Assembly: GCF_036850765.1 (NCBI RefSeq)
Contig: NC_089491.1
Span: 189,641,520-189,705,519 of the forward strand
DNA from: Saccopteryx bilineata
Taxonomy: Eukaryota > Chordata > Mammalia > Chiroptera > Emballonuridae
Length of the DNA: 64,000 bases
Reading direction: 5' to 3'
The notes beneath the pieces are model-generated. The model saw nothing but the letters and a program-made list of their open reading frames with translations, made no database searches and was not told where the DNA came from. A program made the translations under genes and the position numbers. Positions 1 to 11,180 of this stretch are shown here, one piece after another. Position 1 is the stretch's first letter, and each line of letters starts with the position of its first letter.

Positions 1-129
1 AGACAGAGAGGAAGGAGGGGGGGGTGGAGAAGCAAATGGGCGCTTCTCCTATGTGCCCTGGCCAGGAATCGAACCCGGGTCCCCCGCACGCCAGGCCGAT
101 GCTCTACCGCTGAGCCAACCGGCCAGGGC
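1..129 (-). mobile_element. tRNA-derived SINE, cut by window edge
   Basis: Reverse-strand SINE. Its tRNA-like head, with A-box and B-box-like text, ends near 129, and the body runs off the left edge. It has the same head as the copies at 3203-3608 and 18876-19251, a Rhin-type bat SINE from memory. The CpG-rich B-box region suggests a fairly young copy. Confidence 0.85.
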
Positions 130-305
130 AATGAAATGTTTTGATACCTATTTGTGTATATACTGTAATACTAACTGAAGACATTGGGTTATTGTTTGCT
201 GGAATGCTGGGACTTTTAGGATTACATTCATAATTTTTTAGAAAAAACTCCCACAAAATATATGAAAAAATAGTCCATCCCTAAACTCATAATTGCACCG
301 TTAAC
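130..305. other. No feature recognised
   Basis: AT-rich single-copy-looking sequence between a SINE and a small L1 insertion. No ORF, RNA gene or repeat family was recognised. Confidence 0.5.
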
Positions 306-316
306 ATTCTCTGAAA

Positions 317-841
317 CTGGGAGCTAGAATAGGGCAAAGAGGGGATAAAGGGGGACAGAAAGAGGATTTATTTTGGGCAGTGAGCACACAAAGCAGTGTA
401 CAGATGATGTGTTTTTTTTTTGTTTTTGTTTTTTTGTTTTTTTTTTTACAGAGGCAGAGATAGACAGGGACAGACAGACAGGAACGGAGAGAGATGAGAA
501 GCATCAATCATCAGTTTCTCGTTGCGTGTTGCGACTTCTTAGTTGTTCATTGATTGCTTTCTCACATGTGCCTTGACCGTGGGCCTTCAGCAGACTGAGT
601 AATCCCCTGCTGGAGCCAGCGACCTTGGGTCCAAGCTGGTGAGCTCTTTGCTCAAGCCAGATGAGCCCGCGCTCAAGCTGGCGACCTCGGGGTCTCGAAC
701 CTGGGTCCTTCCGCATCCCAGTCCAACGCTCTATCCACTGCGCCACCACCTGGTCAGGCCAGATGATGTGTTTTTGAGTTGTACACTTGAAACCTGTATG
801 GTTTTGTTAACCAATGTTGCCCCAATAAATTCAATTAAGAA
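317..841 (+). mobile_element. 5'-truncated L1 3' end with 11-bp TSD
   Basis: The sequence reads as an L1 3'UTR: a purine-rich stretch, then the typical text on lasting response to tRNA-free 3' ends, ending with 'cccaataaattcaatt' that contains the AATAAA signal. The 11-bp word attctctgaaa occurs at 306-316 and again at 842-852, so the insertion boundaries are clear. A SINE later inserted at 417-760. Confidence 0.7.
417..760 (-). mobile_element. Rhin-type SINE (long form), TSD present
   Basis: Reverse-strand SINE with a poly(T) left end (the RNA tail) and a tRNA-like head ending near 760. A 15-bp TSD (agatgatgtgttttt) flanks it at 402-416 and 761-775. It is the same long form as 58545-58888 on the + strand. 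It sits inside the L1 3' end at 317-841. Confidence 0.9.
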
Positions 842-852
842 ATTCTCTGAAA

Positions 853-1060
853 TTTGTATTTTAAAAATCCATAGCCAGAAGTGCTCAGGAATAGTTTTGT
901 TCATAAGCAAGCGATGGTCAGTCACCCTTCAAGACTTTCCCATGTAATTGGCAAGATGTAAGCATTCCTGCTTCTTTTCCCTAGCATGAAATTTTGTGCT
1001 GCTCTGAGAATGATACCCAATTCCCATTTAAAAGTAGAGTTATCACATAAAATTGATTCC
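853..1060. other. No feature recognised
   Basis: Single-copy-looking AT-rich sequence before the start of an old L1. Nothing was recognised. Confidence 0.4.
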
Positions 1061-2634
1061 CTGGAGATTCTGAGATGGCTGTAGAGTAGGTGGAAGCTAC
1101 AACCACTTGCTCTCAGCCCCCAAACGGATTTACAGCTAAATTATAGAGTAATCAACCTGAATAACCAACTGAAGGCTAGCTGAACTGAACTATTATAACC
1201 AAGGATTTGCAGAAGAAGCCACATAGAGACTGGTAAGAAGGGCAGAGACTCTAAAAGGGCTGGCCCCGTACCTAGATGCAGCAGCTGAGAAGTTAGAGGG
1301 GTATCCCCACAGTGGCGGGACTCCCTCTACCTCAGGAGCATGGGTCTCAACCCCAAGCAGGGATCTCTGACCCAGAGCAGCAAAGGCAGGTAGAGAGGCC
1401 CACAAAGCATCTGGTGGTGAAACTCAGAGGATTCAGTCCACTTGGGTCACCCAGCTATCACCTATACCGGGGCCATAACTCCTATAGTTACAGTACCAGC
1501 ATGAGGAGTACCTCCCCCCAACTTCTGGTGTAGCCACTCTGCTATGCTCAGTCCTGCAGAGGCGTCTTTGGGCTGCAACCAGCAGTGACTTTTAAGATGC
1601 TCTCTCAGGGTAGGCTTGTGGTGCAGATGTGGACAGTAACTGGACAGTAAGGCTTTGGAAAAATGGCCCATCTCCCACATTCTGAGTGCACAGCCAGTCC
1701 CCTCACCTCACCTGGTGGGTCAGTTGGCACACCTGTGTGACTGAGTTCACCACATGTAGGAGATCAGAGTGCAACACAAAGCTGGGACTTCTGTGGCTTG
1801 GAAAAGAGGACAGGTCTCCCCCACTTTGAGTGCACAGTAGCTCAGTCCTTTTATATATCTGCACCCAGCTCTAGACTGGAGGAAGCTTGCCATTTAACTC
1901 AGATTGAACCCTCCCACACACACCTAGACGCAGTAGATGCATCCACAATAAAATGAACACAGCATAATAGCTCCAGACATGTAGCCCAAGACTGGTAACA
2001 CACAATGTCTGACTTTGACCCGTACCTCAACCCCACCCAAGCAGACTCAGAACCAACACAACCATTGGAGGGCTACAGACAAAACCAGTGATCCACCCAA
2101 CTAGCCAACAAAGGTAGATACTGGCAGTCACCAAACCCTGCTGGAAACAACTCTGCCTTGGGGAACAGCCCCTGCTCAATGACTCATACACAATGATTGA
2201 TATTTACCCTTAGAGTCACTCAACCTGAAGGGTTAACTACACCCACAAAAAAGCTAACAGTTTTCAAAGCTCAGTGACAACAGGAGGGTACACATAAGTC
2301 ACAAGATACATTCCTGGAGCACAAAGCTCAGAAGATCTGTAAGACTGTGCCACTGGGCCCAGAAGACAACTTCAAAATAAAGACATCATAACAACTTTGA
2401 GACTCATAGTACACTTACCTAATATACAGAAACAAAATGAGGAGACAAAGAAATATGCTCCAAATGAAATAACAAGAGAAATCCCCAAAAAAAGAATTAA
2501 GTGAAATGGAAGTAACCAAAATACCAGATGCAGTTTTAAACAGTGTTTATAAGGATGCTCAAGGATCTCAGAGGAAGAATAGATGATCTCAGTGAGAACT
2601 TAAAAAAAGAATAAGCATTAAAACGGACATAGAG

Positions 2635-3022
2635 GCACTGGCCAGTAGTTGGCTCAGTGGATAGAGGATCAGCCTGGCATGTGGACATCCCAGGTTTGAT
2701 CCTTGGTCAGGGTACACAGAAAAAGCAAACATGGGCCTGACCTGAGGTGGCGCAGTGGATAAAGTGTTGACCTGGAACAATGAGATTGCCAGTTCAAAAC
2801 CCTGGGTTTGCCTGGTCAAAGCACATATGGGAGTTCCTGCTCCTCTCTCTCTTCTCTTGCTCTTCCCTTCCTGCAGTCAGTGGCTCAATTGGTTCAAGCA
2901 TCCATCCCAGGAACTGAGGATAGCTCAGTTAATTTAAGCATCAGCTCCAGACAGGGGTTGCCGGGTGGATCCCGGTTAGGGTACATGTGGAAATCTGTCT
3001 ATCTCCCCCTCCTCTAACTTAA
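2635..3022 (+). mobile_element. SINE with a second SINE nested inside
   Basis: The outer SINE head starts near 2635 ('ggccagtagttggctcag') and its body resumes at about 2863 ('cagtcagtggctcaattgg') to a short A-rich tail near 3022. Between them (about 2736-2862) is another tRNA-headed SINE of the 'cctgacctgaggtggcgcag' type. The host ORF1 text resumes after 3022. Confidence 0.75.
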
Positions 3023-3202
3023 AAAAAATGTCCATAGAAACAATAAAAAGAACCAGTCAGAAATGGTAAATACAATTTGTAAAATGTAGAATATGCTAGA
3101 AGGAATCAATAGAAGGTTATATGAAGCAGAGGATCAAATCAGCAATTTAGAAGATAACAGGAAGCACACAAGCAGAACATCTAAATGAAAAAAAAAAATT
3201 AG
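3023..3202 (+). pseudogene. L1 ORF1 coiled-coil remnant
   Basis: Continuation of the decayed L1 ORF1 between two SINE insertions. It aligns by eye with the region around 13110-13230 of the younger L1 (glutamine/asparagine-rich helix). It has no open frame. Confidence 0.6.
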
Positions 3203-3608
3203 GCTCTGGCCGGTTGGCTCAGCGGTAGAGCGTCGCCTGGCGTGCGGGGGACTCGGGTTCAATTCCCCGCCAGGGCACATAGGAGAAGCGCCCATTTGCT
3301 TATCCACCCCTACCCCCTCCTTCCTCTCTGTCTCTCTCTTCCCCTCCCACAGCCAGGGCTCCATTGCAGTGGGGATGGCCCAGGCGCTGGGGATGGCTCC
3401 TTGGCCTCTGCCCCAGGCGCTAGAGTGGCTCTGGTCACGGCGGAGCGACGCCCCGGAGGGGCAGAGCATCGCCCCCTGGTGGGCAGAGCGTCGCCCACCC
3501 GTGGTGTGTGTGCCGGGTGGATCCTGGTCGGGCGCATGCGGGAGTCTGTCTGACTGTCTCTCCCCGTTTCCAGCTTCAGAAGAAAACAAAAACAAACAAA
3601 AATTAAGA
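3203..3608 (+). mobile_element. Young, CpG-rich Rhin-type SINE
   Basis: A complete SINE: tRNA-like head (3203-3280), long tRNA-unrelated body with repeated GGCAGAGC(A/G)TCGCCC units, and an A-rich tail. The word aaaaattag flanks it (about 3194-3202 and 3609-3617) as a TSD. The many intact CpGs suggest recent insertion. Confidence 0.9.
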
Positions 3609-4245
3609 AAAATTAGTAAAGTCTAAGGGACCTTTGGGACAACATCAAGTGTAACATCTGCATCATAGAGGTACCAGAAGAAGAAGAGAACAAGCAAGGG
3701 ATAGACAATCTATTTGAAGAAATAATGTCTGAAAACTTCCCCAACTTGGTGAAGGAAAACATCACACAAGTTCAGAAAATACAGTTTTAGTCAGCATGAA
3801 CCCAAAGAGGTCCACAAGAAAACATATCAGAATTAAAATGCCAAATATTAAAGACAAAGAGAGAACCTTAAAAACTTCAAGAGAAAAGTAATTAGTTTCC
3901 AAAAAAAGGACACGCTGATAAGGCTGTCAGCAGATTTCTCAACAGAAACACTTCAGGCCAGAAAGGAGTAGCAAAAAATATTCAAAGTGATGAAAAGCAA
4001 GAACCTACCACCAAGACTACCATCTAGCAAGGCTGTCATTTAAAATTGAAGATGAAATAAAGAACTTACCAGATTAAAAAAAAAAAAGCTAAAGGAGTTT
4101 ATTACCACCACCAGTGTTACAAGAAATGTTACAGGGCCTGCTTTAAGAGAAGAAAGAAAAAAAAAACTGAGAAAGAGAGAGACATAGAATAAAATGGCAA
4201 TAAATGAGTTTTTATCAATAATAACCTAGTGTAAATAGATTAAAT

Positions 4246-4797
4246 GCTCCCATCAAAAGGTATAGGGTAGATATCAGAAATGATGGTGCTGCCAGGAAGT
4301 ATGTCACCTGGCAGTCACCCAGATGCCCACCATTGCTGTGGGACTCCTGGGGCAGGTTTTAACTTCTTCAGGCCACATCAGGCACTCCGAGGTCTTCTCT
4401 GAGTACCCTGGTGGATGAGATGGAGTCATCTTTGCAGTATGTCTCAGAACTGAGGAGTGGATTACAGTGGAAAGATGCTCTCTGGTCCAGAAGCACTTAA
4501 GAAAGCTGTGGCATTGGCAGAAGGTGCTGGAAACATCAGTGGGCAGCACAAGAAGCCAGCCAACATCCCACAGTGTTCCTTGGCCTCTTTGGAGTAGGTG
4601 TCTAGTAATATCCCTGCACCTCTGAAGCAAACCCGAGTACAAGCCAGCATGAAAGTGAGCTGGTACACGAATCAGTGTAAACAGTTTTCCTTGCCAAACA
4701 TCACTTGTTGGCATGACATTTTGGAAGAACTCTTTGCCAGAAAACGAGATAATTTTAGGTGCATGCTTCCACCTAAAAAATTTCCCCTCTTTTTGTA
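4246..4797. other. Unassigned segment, possibly a decayed pseudogene
   Basis: Balanced-composition sequence that abruptly follows the L1 ORF2 start and ends at a SINE. Short open stretches exist on both strands but no protein family was recognised. The higher GC and lack of repeat text set it apart from its neighbours. It may be a processed pseudogene fragment of an unknown parent or an unlisted repeat. Confidence 0.3.
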
Positions 4798-5133
4798 AAT
4801 TCTTTTTTTATTTTTACATGAGAGGAAGGGAGATAGTGAGATAGACTTCCCGATGGGGATCCACCTGGCAGCCACATCTAGGGCCGATGCTTCAGTACCA
4901 AGCTATTTTTAGCACCTAAGGCTGATGTGCTCCAACAGAGCTACTCTCAGCACCCAAGGCCACACTGGAACCAATCAAACCACTGGCAGCGGGAGAGGAA
5001 GAAGGAGAGAAGGGGGGAGGGAGGGAAGAGAAGCAAATGGTTGCTTTTCCTGTGTGCCCTCACCGGGGAACGAACCCTGGGGTGTCCATACACCGGTCTG
5101 ATGCTCTATCCACTGAGCCACCCACCAGGGCCT
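4798..5133 (-). mobile_element. Older tRNA-derived SINE
   Basis: Reverse-strand SINE: T-rich tail on the left, a body with CCACCTGGCAG and GAGCCACCCACCAGGGC text, and the tRNA-like head ending near 5133. It is more diverged than the SINE at 3203. Confidence 0.8.
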
Positions 5134-5344
5134 ATTTTTTATTTTTATTTTATAAAAATGCCCATGCTTTGATAAGCCAAGTAAATATTTTTATTTTTAA
5201 TGAAATTTAGACTCTTTAATGTAATGTCATTAACATTCCTTTCTATGTTTCTTTTTTCTGCTTGTTTTTATTTTTAATTTTTTTTTATAACTTTTAATCT
5301 CTTTGTGTTTCCAGTCTTAGATTAGTTTGTATCATCTGAGGGAA

Positions 5345-5560
5345 AAACATTTTGTATTATCTGGTCTGTGAACCAGTGGGTGGGGATTTGGTTGTTGGCC
5401 TTTATGTTAATTACCCACCACTGATAGTATGTAAAAATATGTACATTTGTATGTTCTGATCTGTGAATCAGAGGGTGAGGATTTGGGTTGTAGACCTTTT
5501 ATGTTATTCACCTTCCCCCTCTTCCAGTAGTAATATGTAAAAATATATAAACTTGCCTTG
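5345..5560 (+). repeat. Two-copy tandem duplication, ~100-bp unit
   Basis: Two neighbouring copies share the ordered words 'tctggtctgtgaaccag/tctgatctgtgaatcag', 'gggtggggatttg/gggtgaggatttg' and 'agtatgtaaaaatatgt/agtaatatgtaaaaatat'. The copies differ by scattered changes, so the duplication is old. It lies in AT-rich sequence with no gene. Confidence 0.75.
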
Positions 5561-6151
5561 TTTCAAGATTTTGAACTGCCTCAAGAAGAGGAATGTAATG
5601 CAGTAATGTTCACAATGCTTACAGAGCTCTCAGCATGAGGATATTTTGTAAATAGGTCAGAATAGGATTGTAATATCCCGGGTGTAAGGTTGGTGGTTGC
5701 AGCCATGCAGATTCTTGTTGAATTTGGGCAGATGGTAAAGGAACTGTAAAGCTGGAAAACAGTGAGCCATACCAATTTTTTGGAGGCTCGCAAAGACGGG
5801 CAAGCGATAAGAAGAAAGAAAAGAAAAAAACAACGGAAAACCTGCTTTTCACAGTGGAGAGCAAGGGATCAAGAAACAAACCGTACCTCACAGTGGCAGG
5901 GAAGCGATCTGATCTCATCATCCCTGAGGGGAAGCTCTTATATCCTTACAATAATGCAGTCAAGTGCTCATGCCACTAATTGCACAAAGTACTTGCAACC
6001 AGTAAACCAGCAAGCAAGCCTAACGCAATTGTTTTCCCCACACTAGGTTAATGTAATAATATTACAGTAGGATACTTAAGTTGATGTTGACTTATATTTG
6101 GGGTTAGCTTATATTTTGTGTAATGCTTATTTACTTTTTTGTGTTGGGGGC
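5561..6151. other. No feature recognised
   Basis: Sequence of mixed composition between the tandem duplication and the LTR element. A stretch near 5760-6040 looks retrovirus- or LTR-like in style, but I could not tie it to a family or to the element that begins at 6152. Confidence 0.35.
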
Positions 6152-6518
6152 TGTTGGGCAAATCAATGTGTTTCAAATGTGAAACAAGTGTGTTTAGTTT
6201 TACTAGCTTGTATTTTGCATTGGCATGGGGCAGCACTATGTATGTGTGGTCTATGGAAGGCCGCGGTGCTTGCCCTCAGGGTGGTAGATTGCAAATTGTG
6301 GATTGTCTGCCACCATAGGGAGAGGCCATTGTTTGCTATGGTTTGCTGGAGAAGGTCCCCCCCCCCCCCCAGCCTGTTTCTGCTGGAGAGTTCAGAGAGA
6401 CCGTTATAAGACTTTAATAAACAGAATGGCCCACCATTTTCTGGCTCTACTGTTCTTTACTGTTTGCTCAAATTCAATGGGAACCTGCATGGCCATGGTG
6501 GTGGCCCCTGGCCTTACA
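6152..6518 (+). repeat. 5' LTR
   Basis: 367-bp LTR from TGTTGGGC to CTTACA, with AATAAA at 6416-6421. Compared with the 3' LTR it lacks about 75 bp just before the AATAAA region and carries a run of C at about 6357-6370. Confidence 0.85.
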
Positions 6519-6520
6519 TC

Positions 6521-6543
6521 TGGTGCAGCCAGCAGGATTCGAA
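6521..6543 (+). promoter_or_regulatory. Putative primer-binding site, serine-tRNA-like
   Basis: Two bases after the 5' LTR, TGGTGCAGCCAGCAGGATTC followed by GAA could pair with a tRNA 3' end: CCA complement, 7-bp acceptor strand, then T-arm with TTCGAA. It differs at about three positions from a remembered serine (UGA) tRNA. Confidence 0.6.
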
Positions 6544-7878
6544 TCAGATTGATGTGGAGCTGCCACCACCTTTGAGGGGTGTGGTAGAGGACCGGTTGTT
6601 GCTCCCCAGTGTACGGTTCCCCATGGCTGTCATTTTGGGGACCATGGGCTGGCTGGTTTTTTTTATAGCCTTGTGAGAGGCTGACTGAGTTTGAAAGCAA
6701 AAGGTGCAGGCTGAGCACCGATGGCACCTGGAATGGGAGCACCAGAATGAGCTGCAAACCGAGCAGCAGCAATGGCATGAGCTGGAATGGTCACAAGAGA
6801 AAGAGCTGCAGATCTGAGACTTGCAGGTACAGTGCCTGGAACTAGAGCTCTGGAAAAGGAGGCCAAACTGTTTGTGAGTTGCACTTTGCCCTAAAAATTG
6901 AACGTTGGCAGCAGCAGTTGTTGGAGGAACAACTGCAGGTTCAGCTTCAGGCTGAGAGCCAGCCGCCACAGGAGCAGAAGATGGAGCTGTGCCAGGGGAG
7001 TGGCTCTGAGTTGGTGGGAGCAGGTGTTTCCAGCTCCTCTTTTGAGGATGAGGAGGCTCAGGTTGAAGCTGCCATCTGCACTCAGAGGTTGGCCAGAGGT
7101 CATCCGGAAGGTAAAACCCAGCAGCAAAAAGTCCCTCAGGGTGGCCACAGCCTTCCCAGGTAATAGAGCACTCTGTGGTCCAGCCCTACACCCTGGCAGA
7201 CAGAGCTAATGGAGTTGGGGGGACAATTTAGGCAGACACCTACTGAGACCCTGGCAGTCTAATTACTGAGATTATGGGACATAGGGGTGGATGGCATCAT
7301 GATCTCTGGAACAGAGATGGAGAGGTTGGTCACCATTGTCATGCACTCCTCCTTGGGCAGCATCTTCAGAGCTGCCGTGACTACAGGGATAAGGAGGGAG
7401 GCCTGAGGCCCTAAGTGAACCTAGTTGCCTGTAATGGACCTTTACCTTGGTAATTTGCACAGACAGCTGGGACCAACTCTTGGACTACAACCAGAGGGAG
7501 TACTAGCTCCCTTGTTGGAAGGACATGCCACTTTTGGATGGTATGAGAGATCCTGATGGGGGGGCAGGTCTGGTGGAGGCCAAAAAGCTGTTCTCATCCA
7601 GTTGGAGAGATACAACAAGAACACTTTAAGGTTTCAATGGACAGAACCCTGGACTTTACAGGCCCTCCTACCTACCATGGAGTAGGGTACTGGAGATGGG
7701 CCTCCAGTTTACGCCTTGGGCAGAGTGCTCAGGGAGACATTGTGAAGGGCACCTTTGTAATTGTTACAATTGTATAACTTGGGCTGTTGCTATAGTTTGT
7801 TTCTGTAATGTATCTTATTCCTCACACAGAGATACCTGTGGTATAGATTATGAAGCAAGCAATCCTAAACGGTTGGAG

Positions 7879-8322
7879 TGTTGGGCAAACCAATGTGTTT
7901 CAAGTGTGAAACAAAGTGTGTTTAGGTTAGCTAGCTTGTATTTTGCATGGGCAGAGGGGCAGCACCATGTGTGTATAGTCTATGTAAGGCTGTGGATGCT
8001 TGCCCTCAGGGCGTCAGATTGCAAATTGTGGACTGCCTGCCACCATAGGGAGGGGCTATTGTTTGCTACTGTTTGCTGGAGGGTTTTTTCCCCTCAGCCT
8101 GTTTTGACTGGGGAGTGCATTGAGAGAGGGAGGGAGTGCTTAGGGACTTGGGAGCCCTGAGAGAAAGGGAAATGGTCTTCCCTGCCTGTTTGCTCGTCCC
8201 CCGTATGAGACGTTAATAAATAGAATGGCCCACCATTTTCTGGCTCCACTGTTCCTTTACTGTCTTCCCAAATCCAATGGGAATCTGCAATGGCCACTAT
8301 GGCAATGGCCACTGGTCTTACA
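7879..8322 (+). repeat. 3' LTR
   Basis: 444-bp LTR. Same ends and order of words as the 5' LTR, with AATAAA near 8215 ('gttaataaatagaatggcccacc'). It retains the extra block, rich in GGGAG and CCCTG, that the 5' LTR lost. No clear purine tract precedes it, and no convincing matching TSD is seen outside the LTR pair. Confidence 0.85.
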
Positions 8323-9088
8323 GGGTTATGTAGTAGGAGTAGTGATATGCTAATTTTGCTATGTTCTGCAGTAATGAATCAGCTTAAGTAATAGACCTTG
8401 TCCTCAATAGTACAACTTGGGCAGAAGTGAAGTGTGAGGGTTAGAAAGCACTGTAATAGTCTTGTTTTGAGTTTTGTTTGCTTGTGTTATTTGTGTTTTG
8501 CTTTTTTTGGAGCAGAAATTTTCCATTCAGGAAGGTACTTGCTAATAGATGGTATTGATTCCAAGGTAAAGGGCCTCAGTGTGGGAAACAGCCTCGGGGT
8601 GACCCTCAGTGACTTACTCTCCACAAAGAGCACGTGGAGCCTAACTGTTTGGGGAGACACTTTAGCATCTTGTTGGTCACGCAGCCCGACAATATTCTTC
8701 ACTGATCTGCTGCTGAGGAATTCAGACGGATGCTGTGTCTGGCTGTCTCTGGATGAGGCTTTCTTTTCTTGGCTGTTTAGTCTCTTACTAGATACCATCC
8801 CTTTCCCCCAAACAAACACTCCACTGTCTTCTGAACAGGCAGTACCTTTGTGCTCTTTCTTGACTCATTTTGTTTTCTCCAGTCTTGAAGGCCCCTCTGC
8901 ATAAACATTGACATCCACTCATGATGCCGTCTAGCCTGGATACTACCTGATCCTTGAAGCCCCAAATGCCCTCTCTGCTTCCTTTCTCTTACTAGTCTTG
9001 TGCACTAATCCCTTGAGGGTTAGTAATTTGTAGCTCTCTCTGTACCTCATAAGAATTATACTATATTTTCCTCTGAATATACAGGAAT
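8323..9088. other. No gene recognised
   Basis: Single-copy-looking sequence. A 156-codon open frame (8434-8904, +) was examined. It lacks recognisable domains and looks like chance openness in T-rich DNA. Confidence 0.45.
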
Positions 9089-9100
9089 CATGTACTGATA

Positions 9101-9275
9101 TATATTTTTAAGATTTTATTTATTCATTATAGAGAGGGGAGAGAAAGAGGGGGGGGGGAGGAGCAAGAAGCATCAACTCCCATATGTGCCTTGACCAGGC
9201 AAGCCCAGGGCTTTGAACTGGCAACCTCAGCGTTTCCAGGTTGATGCTTTATCCACTGTGCCATCACAGGTCAGG
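9101..9275 (-). mobile_element. Short Rhin-type SINE with TSD
   Basis: Reverse-strand SINE of the ~175-bp form ('catcaactcccatatgtgcc' ... 'ccatcacaggtcagg'). The word catgtactgata flanks it at about 9089-9100 and 9276-9287. Confidence 0.9.
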
Positions 9276-9411
9276 CATGTACTGATATTTAATATGCAGT
9301 ACTTACTACCTGTTTCTATTTGTGTGTGTATGATATGCAACTTGAGGCCACTAAATCCCCTTAATGAAAATCTATAGAAAATCTATACACGAAACTTTAA
9401 AAAATTTTTTT

Positions 9412-9595
9412 GTCCTGACCTGTGGTGGCACAGTGGATAAAGTGTTGATCTGGAACACTGAGGTTGCCAGTTTGAAGCCCTGGGCATGCCTGGTCAGGGC
9501 ACATATGGGAGTTGAGTTTCCTGCTCCTCTCCCCTTTTTTCTCTCTAAAAATGAATAAATAAAATCTAAAAAAAAATGTAAATTAAAAAAAAATT
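9412..9595 (+). mobile_element. Short Rhin-type SINE
   Basis: Forward SINE: 'cctgacctgtggtggcacag' head, pyrimidine-rich body and an ATAAATAAA plus poly(A) tail. Confidence 0.9.
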
Positions 9596-9601
9596 TTTTT
9601 T

Positions 9602-9942
9602 CTGGCCCTGGCTGGTGGCTCACTGGATAGAGTATCAGCCTGGCATATGCATGTCCTGGGTCTGATTTCTGGTCAGGGAACACAAGAGAAATGAACATCT
9701 GCTTCTCCTCAGCTCCCTCTCACCCTTTCTCCCTCTTCCCCTCCTTAGCCAGTGGCTCAATTGGTTTGAGCCTGGTCCTGGGCACTGAGAGTGGCTCCAT
9801 TGGAATGCATCAGCCTCAGGTGCTAAAAATAGCTCAGTACTCAAGCATCGACCCAAGATGTGGTTGCTGGGTGGATCCCTGTTGGAGAGTCTGCCTCATT
9901 ATCTCCCCCTTGCACCTAAATAAACAAGTAAAAAATGAAGGA
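9602..9942 (+). mobile_element. Long tRNA-headed SINE
   Basis: Forward SINE beginning 'tggccctggctggtggctc' and ending with an A-rich tail near 9942. It has the same layout as 46468-46818. Moderately diverged. Confidence 0.85.
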
Positions 9943-11057
9943 TATATTAACTAAAATGAAGAAAACATTACAGGGAATCAAACGTGGAATAGATGAAGCA
10001 GAGGATCAAATCACAGATTTATAAGATAATGAAGCAGAATACACCTAAGCAGAACAGTAAAAAGATAGAAGAATGTTGAAAATGAGAATAATATAAGGAA
10101 CTTCTGGGACAACTTCACATACCAACATTCAAATCATGGGGATGCTGGAAGGAAAAGAGAAAGACCAAGAAATTGAAAACCAATGGGAAATAGTGAGAAA
10201 AACTTTTTTAACCTGATGATGAAAATAGACAGGTTATAAGTCCAGGAAACACAGAGAATCCCAAAAAAATGAACCCAAAGATGCCTAAACCAAGACACAT
10301 CATAACTGAAATGCCAAAGATTAAAGACAAAGAGAGAATCTTAAAAGGAGCAAGAGATATTTACCTGAAGCTTATGTTCTCTTATTGATCAATGTCACCT
10401 CTTATATTTAATTTTCTGGAAAAAATTTTAAATTTTTTTTTTTAAAAAGGAGCTAAAGAAAAATAATTACCTACAAGGAAGCTCCCATAAGACTGTCAGC
10501 TGATTTCTCAACAGAAACTTTGCAGACTTGGCAAGAAATATTCTAAGTGATGAAAAACAAGGATCTATAATCAAAATTACTCTACCTAGCAAAGCTATCA
10601 TTTAGAATCAAAGGACAGATAAAGAGCTTCCCAGACAAGAAGAAGATAAAGGAGTTCATCACCACCAAACCAGTATTACATAAAATCTTAAAAGATCTTC
10701 TTTAAGAAAAAGAAGAAAAAATATGAATAATAAAATGGCAATAAATATATACCTATCAACAATTGAATCTAAAAACAAAATAAACAAGGACAGTAATAGA
10801 CTCATAGATACAGAGAACATTTTAATGATTACCATATAGGAAAGAAGTTTAAGGAATGGGTAGAAAAGATGAAAGGAATAAGAAATACAAATTGGTAGTT
10901 ACAGAATAGTCATAAGATGTAAAGTACCATGTAGGAAATATAGTCAATAATATTCTAATAACTATTTCTGGTGTTCTATGTGTACTAGATTTATTGGGAT
11001 GATTACTTAATAAGTTATATAATGTCTAATCACTGGGTTGTACAGCTGAAACTAATA
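9943..11057 (+). mobile_element. Old L1 fragment: ORF1 remnant and 3'UTR
   Basis: From 9943 to about 10740 the text follows L1 ORF1 (compare 13180-13813), with many stops and an ~85-bp foreign insert at about 10357-10443. It then jumps to an L1 3'UTR that reaches 'cagctgaaactaatac' near 11057. The last bases of that UTR reappear at about 22351-22392, so the element was split by later insertions. Confidence 0.7.
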
Positions 11058-11167
11058 CACCTAGTGCTAGACTTATGACCATGATTGGTTCCGACAGACC
11101 GGTCATAACATGATTTGGTCATAAATTGAGTCAGCTATATGTACAGTACCGTGAAATGATGTTATAA
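11058..11167 (+). mobile_element. Left part of a MITE-like element split by composite A
   Basis: This block and 21934-22350 together interrupt an old L1 3'UTR. Their outer ends are imperfect inverted repeats: ACTTATGACC near 11070 and GGTCGTAAGT near 22335 (its complement reads ACTTACGACC). The element is about 530 bp without composite A. The family was not identified. Confidence 0.45.
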
Positions 11168-11180
11168 AAATCTTTAAGTC
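11168..11180 (+). repeat. Left 13-bp TSD of composite A
   Basis: aaatctttaagtc lies directly before the L1 5' end at 11181 and recurs at 21921-21933, directly after the second L1 3' end. No such word follows the first L1's own poly(A) at 17862. Confidence 0.85.

Larger units (their letters stand above)
1061..4245 (+). mobile_element. Decayed L1: 5'UTR, ORF1 and start of ORF2
   Basis: An old L1 copy. 1061 to about 2400 resembles an L1 5'UTR. From about 2430 the text matches the ORF1 coiled-coil region, for example 'gagaaatcccc' and the asparagine/lysine-rich repeats also present at 12906-13813. ORF1 continues after two SINE insertions to about 4140. The conserved opening of ORF2 (plain text 'aaatagattaaatgctcccatc') is reached near 4220, where the copy stops. 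Many stops and indels make it non-functional. Confidence 0.75.
6152..8322 (+). mobile_element. Small LTR retroelement, non-autonomous
   Basis: Two direct LTRs flank about 1.36 kb of internal DNA. Both LTRs open with TGTTGGGCAAA and close with CTTACA, and share an AATAAA signal followed by 'GAATGGCCCACCATTTTCTGG'. The 23-bp word right after the 5' LTR resembles the 3' end of a serine tRNA and would be the primer-binding site. The interior has only short open frames with a glutamine/glutamate-rich, coiled-coil-like stretch (about 6700-7000), which may be a gag remnant. No pol motifs were seen. A solo LTR of the same family lies at 55390-56110. Confidence 0.85.

Noticed and set aside
3203..3280. 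tRNA genes at SINE heads (also 9412, 35838, 46468, 58545)
   Set aside because: They are tRNA-like heads of SINEs. They lack a full cloverleaf with CCA-ready 3' end and are followed by SINE body and tail.
8434..8904. 156-codon frame upstream of a SINE
   Set aside because: T-rich strand, opposite-strand frame of similar length, no domains. Treated as chance.
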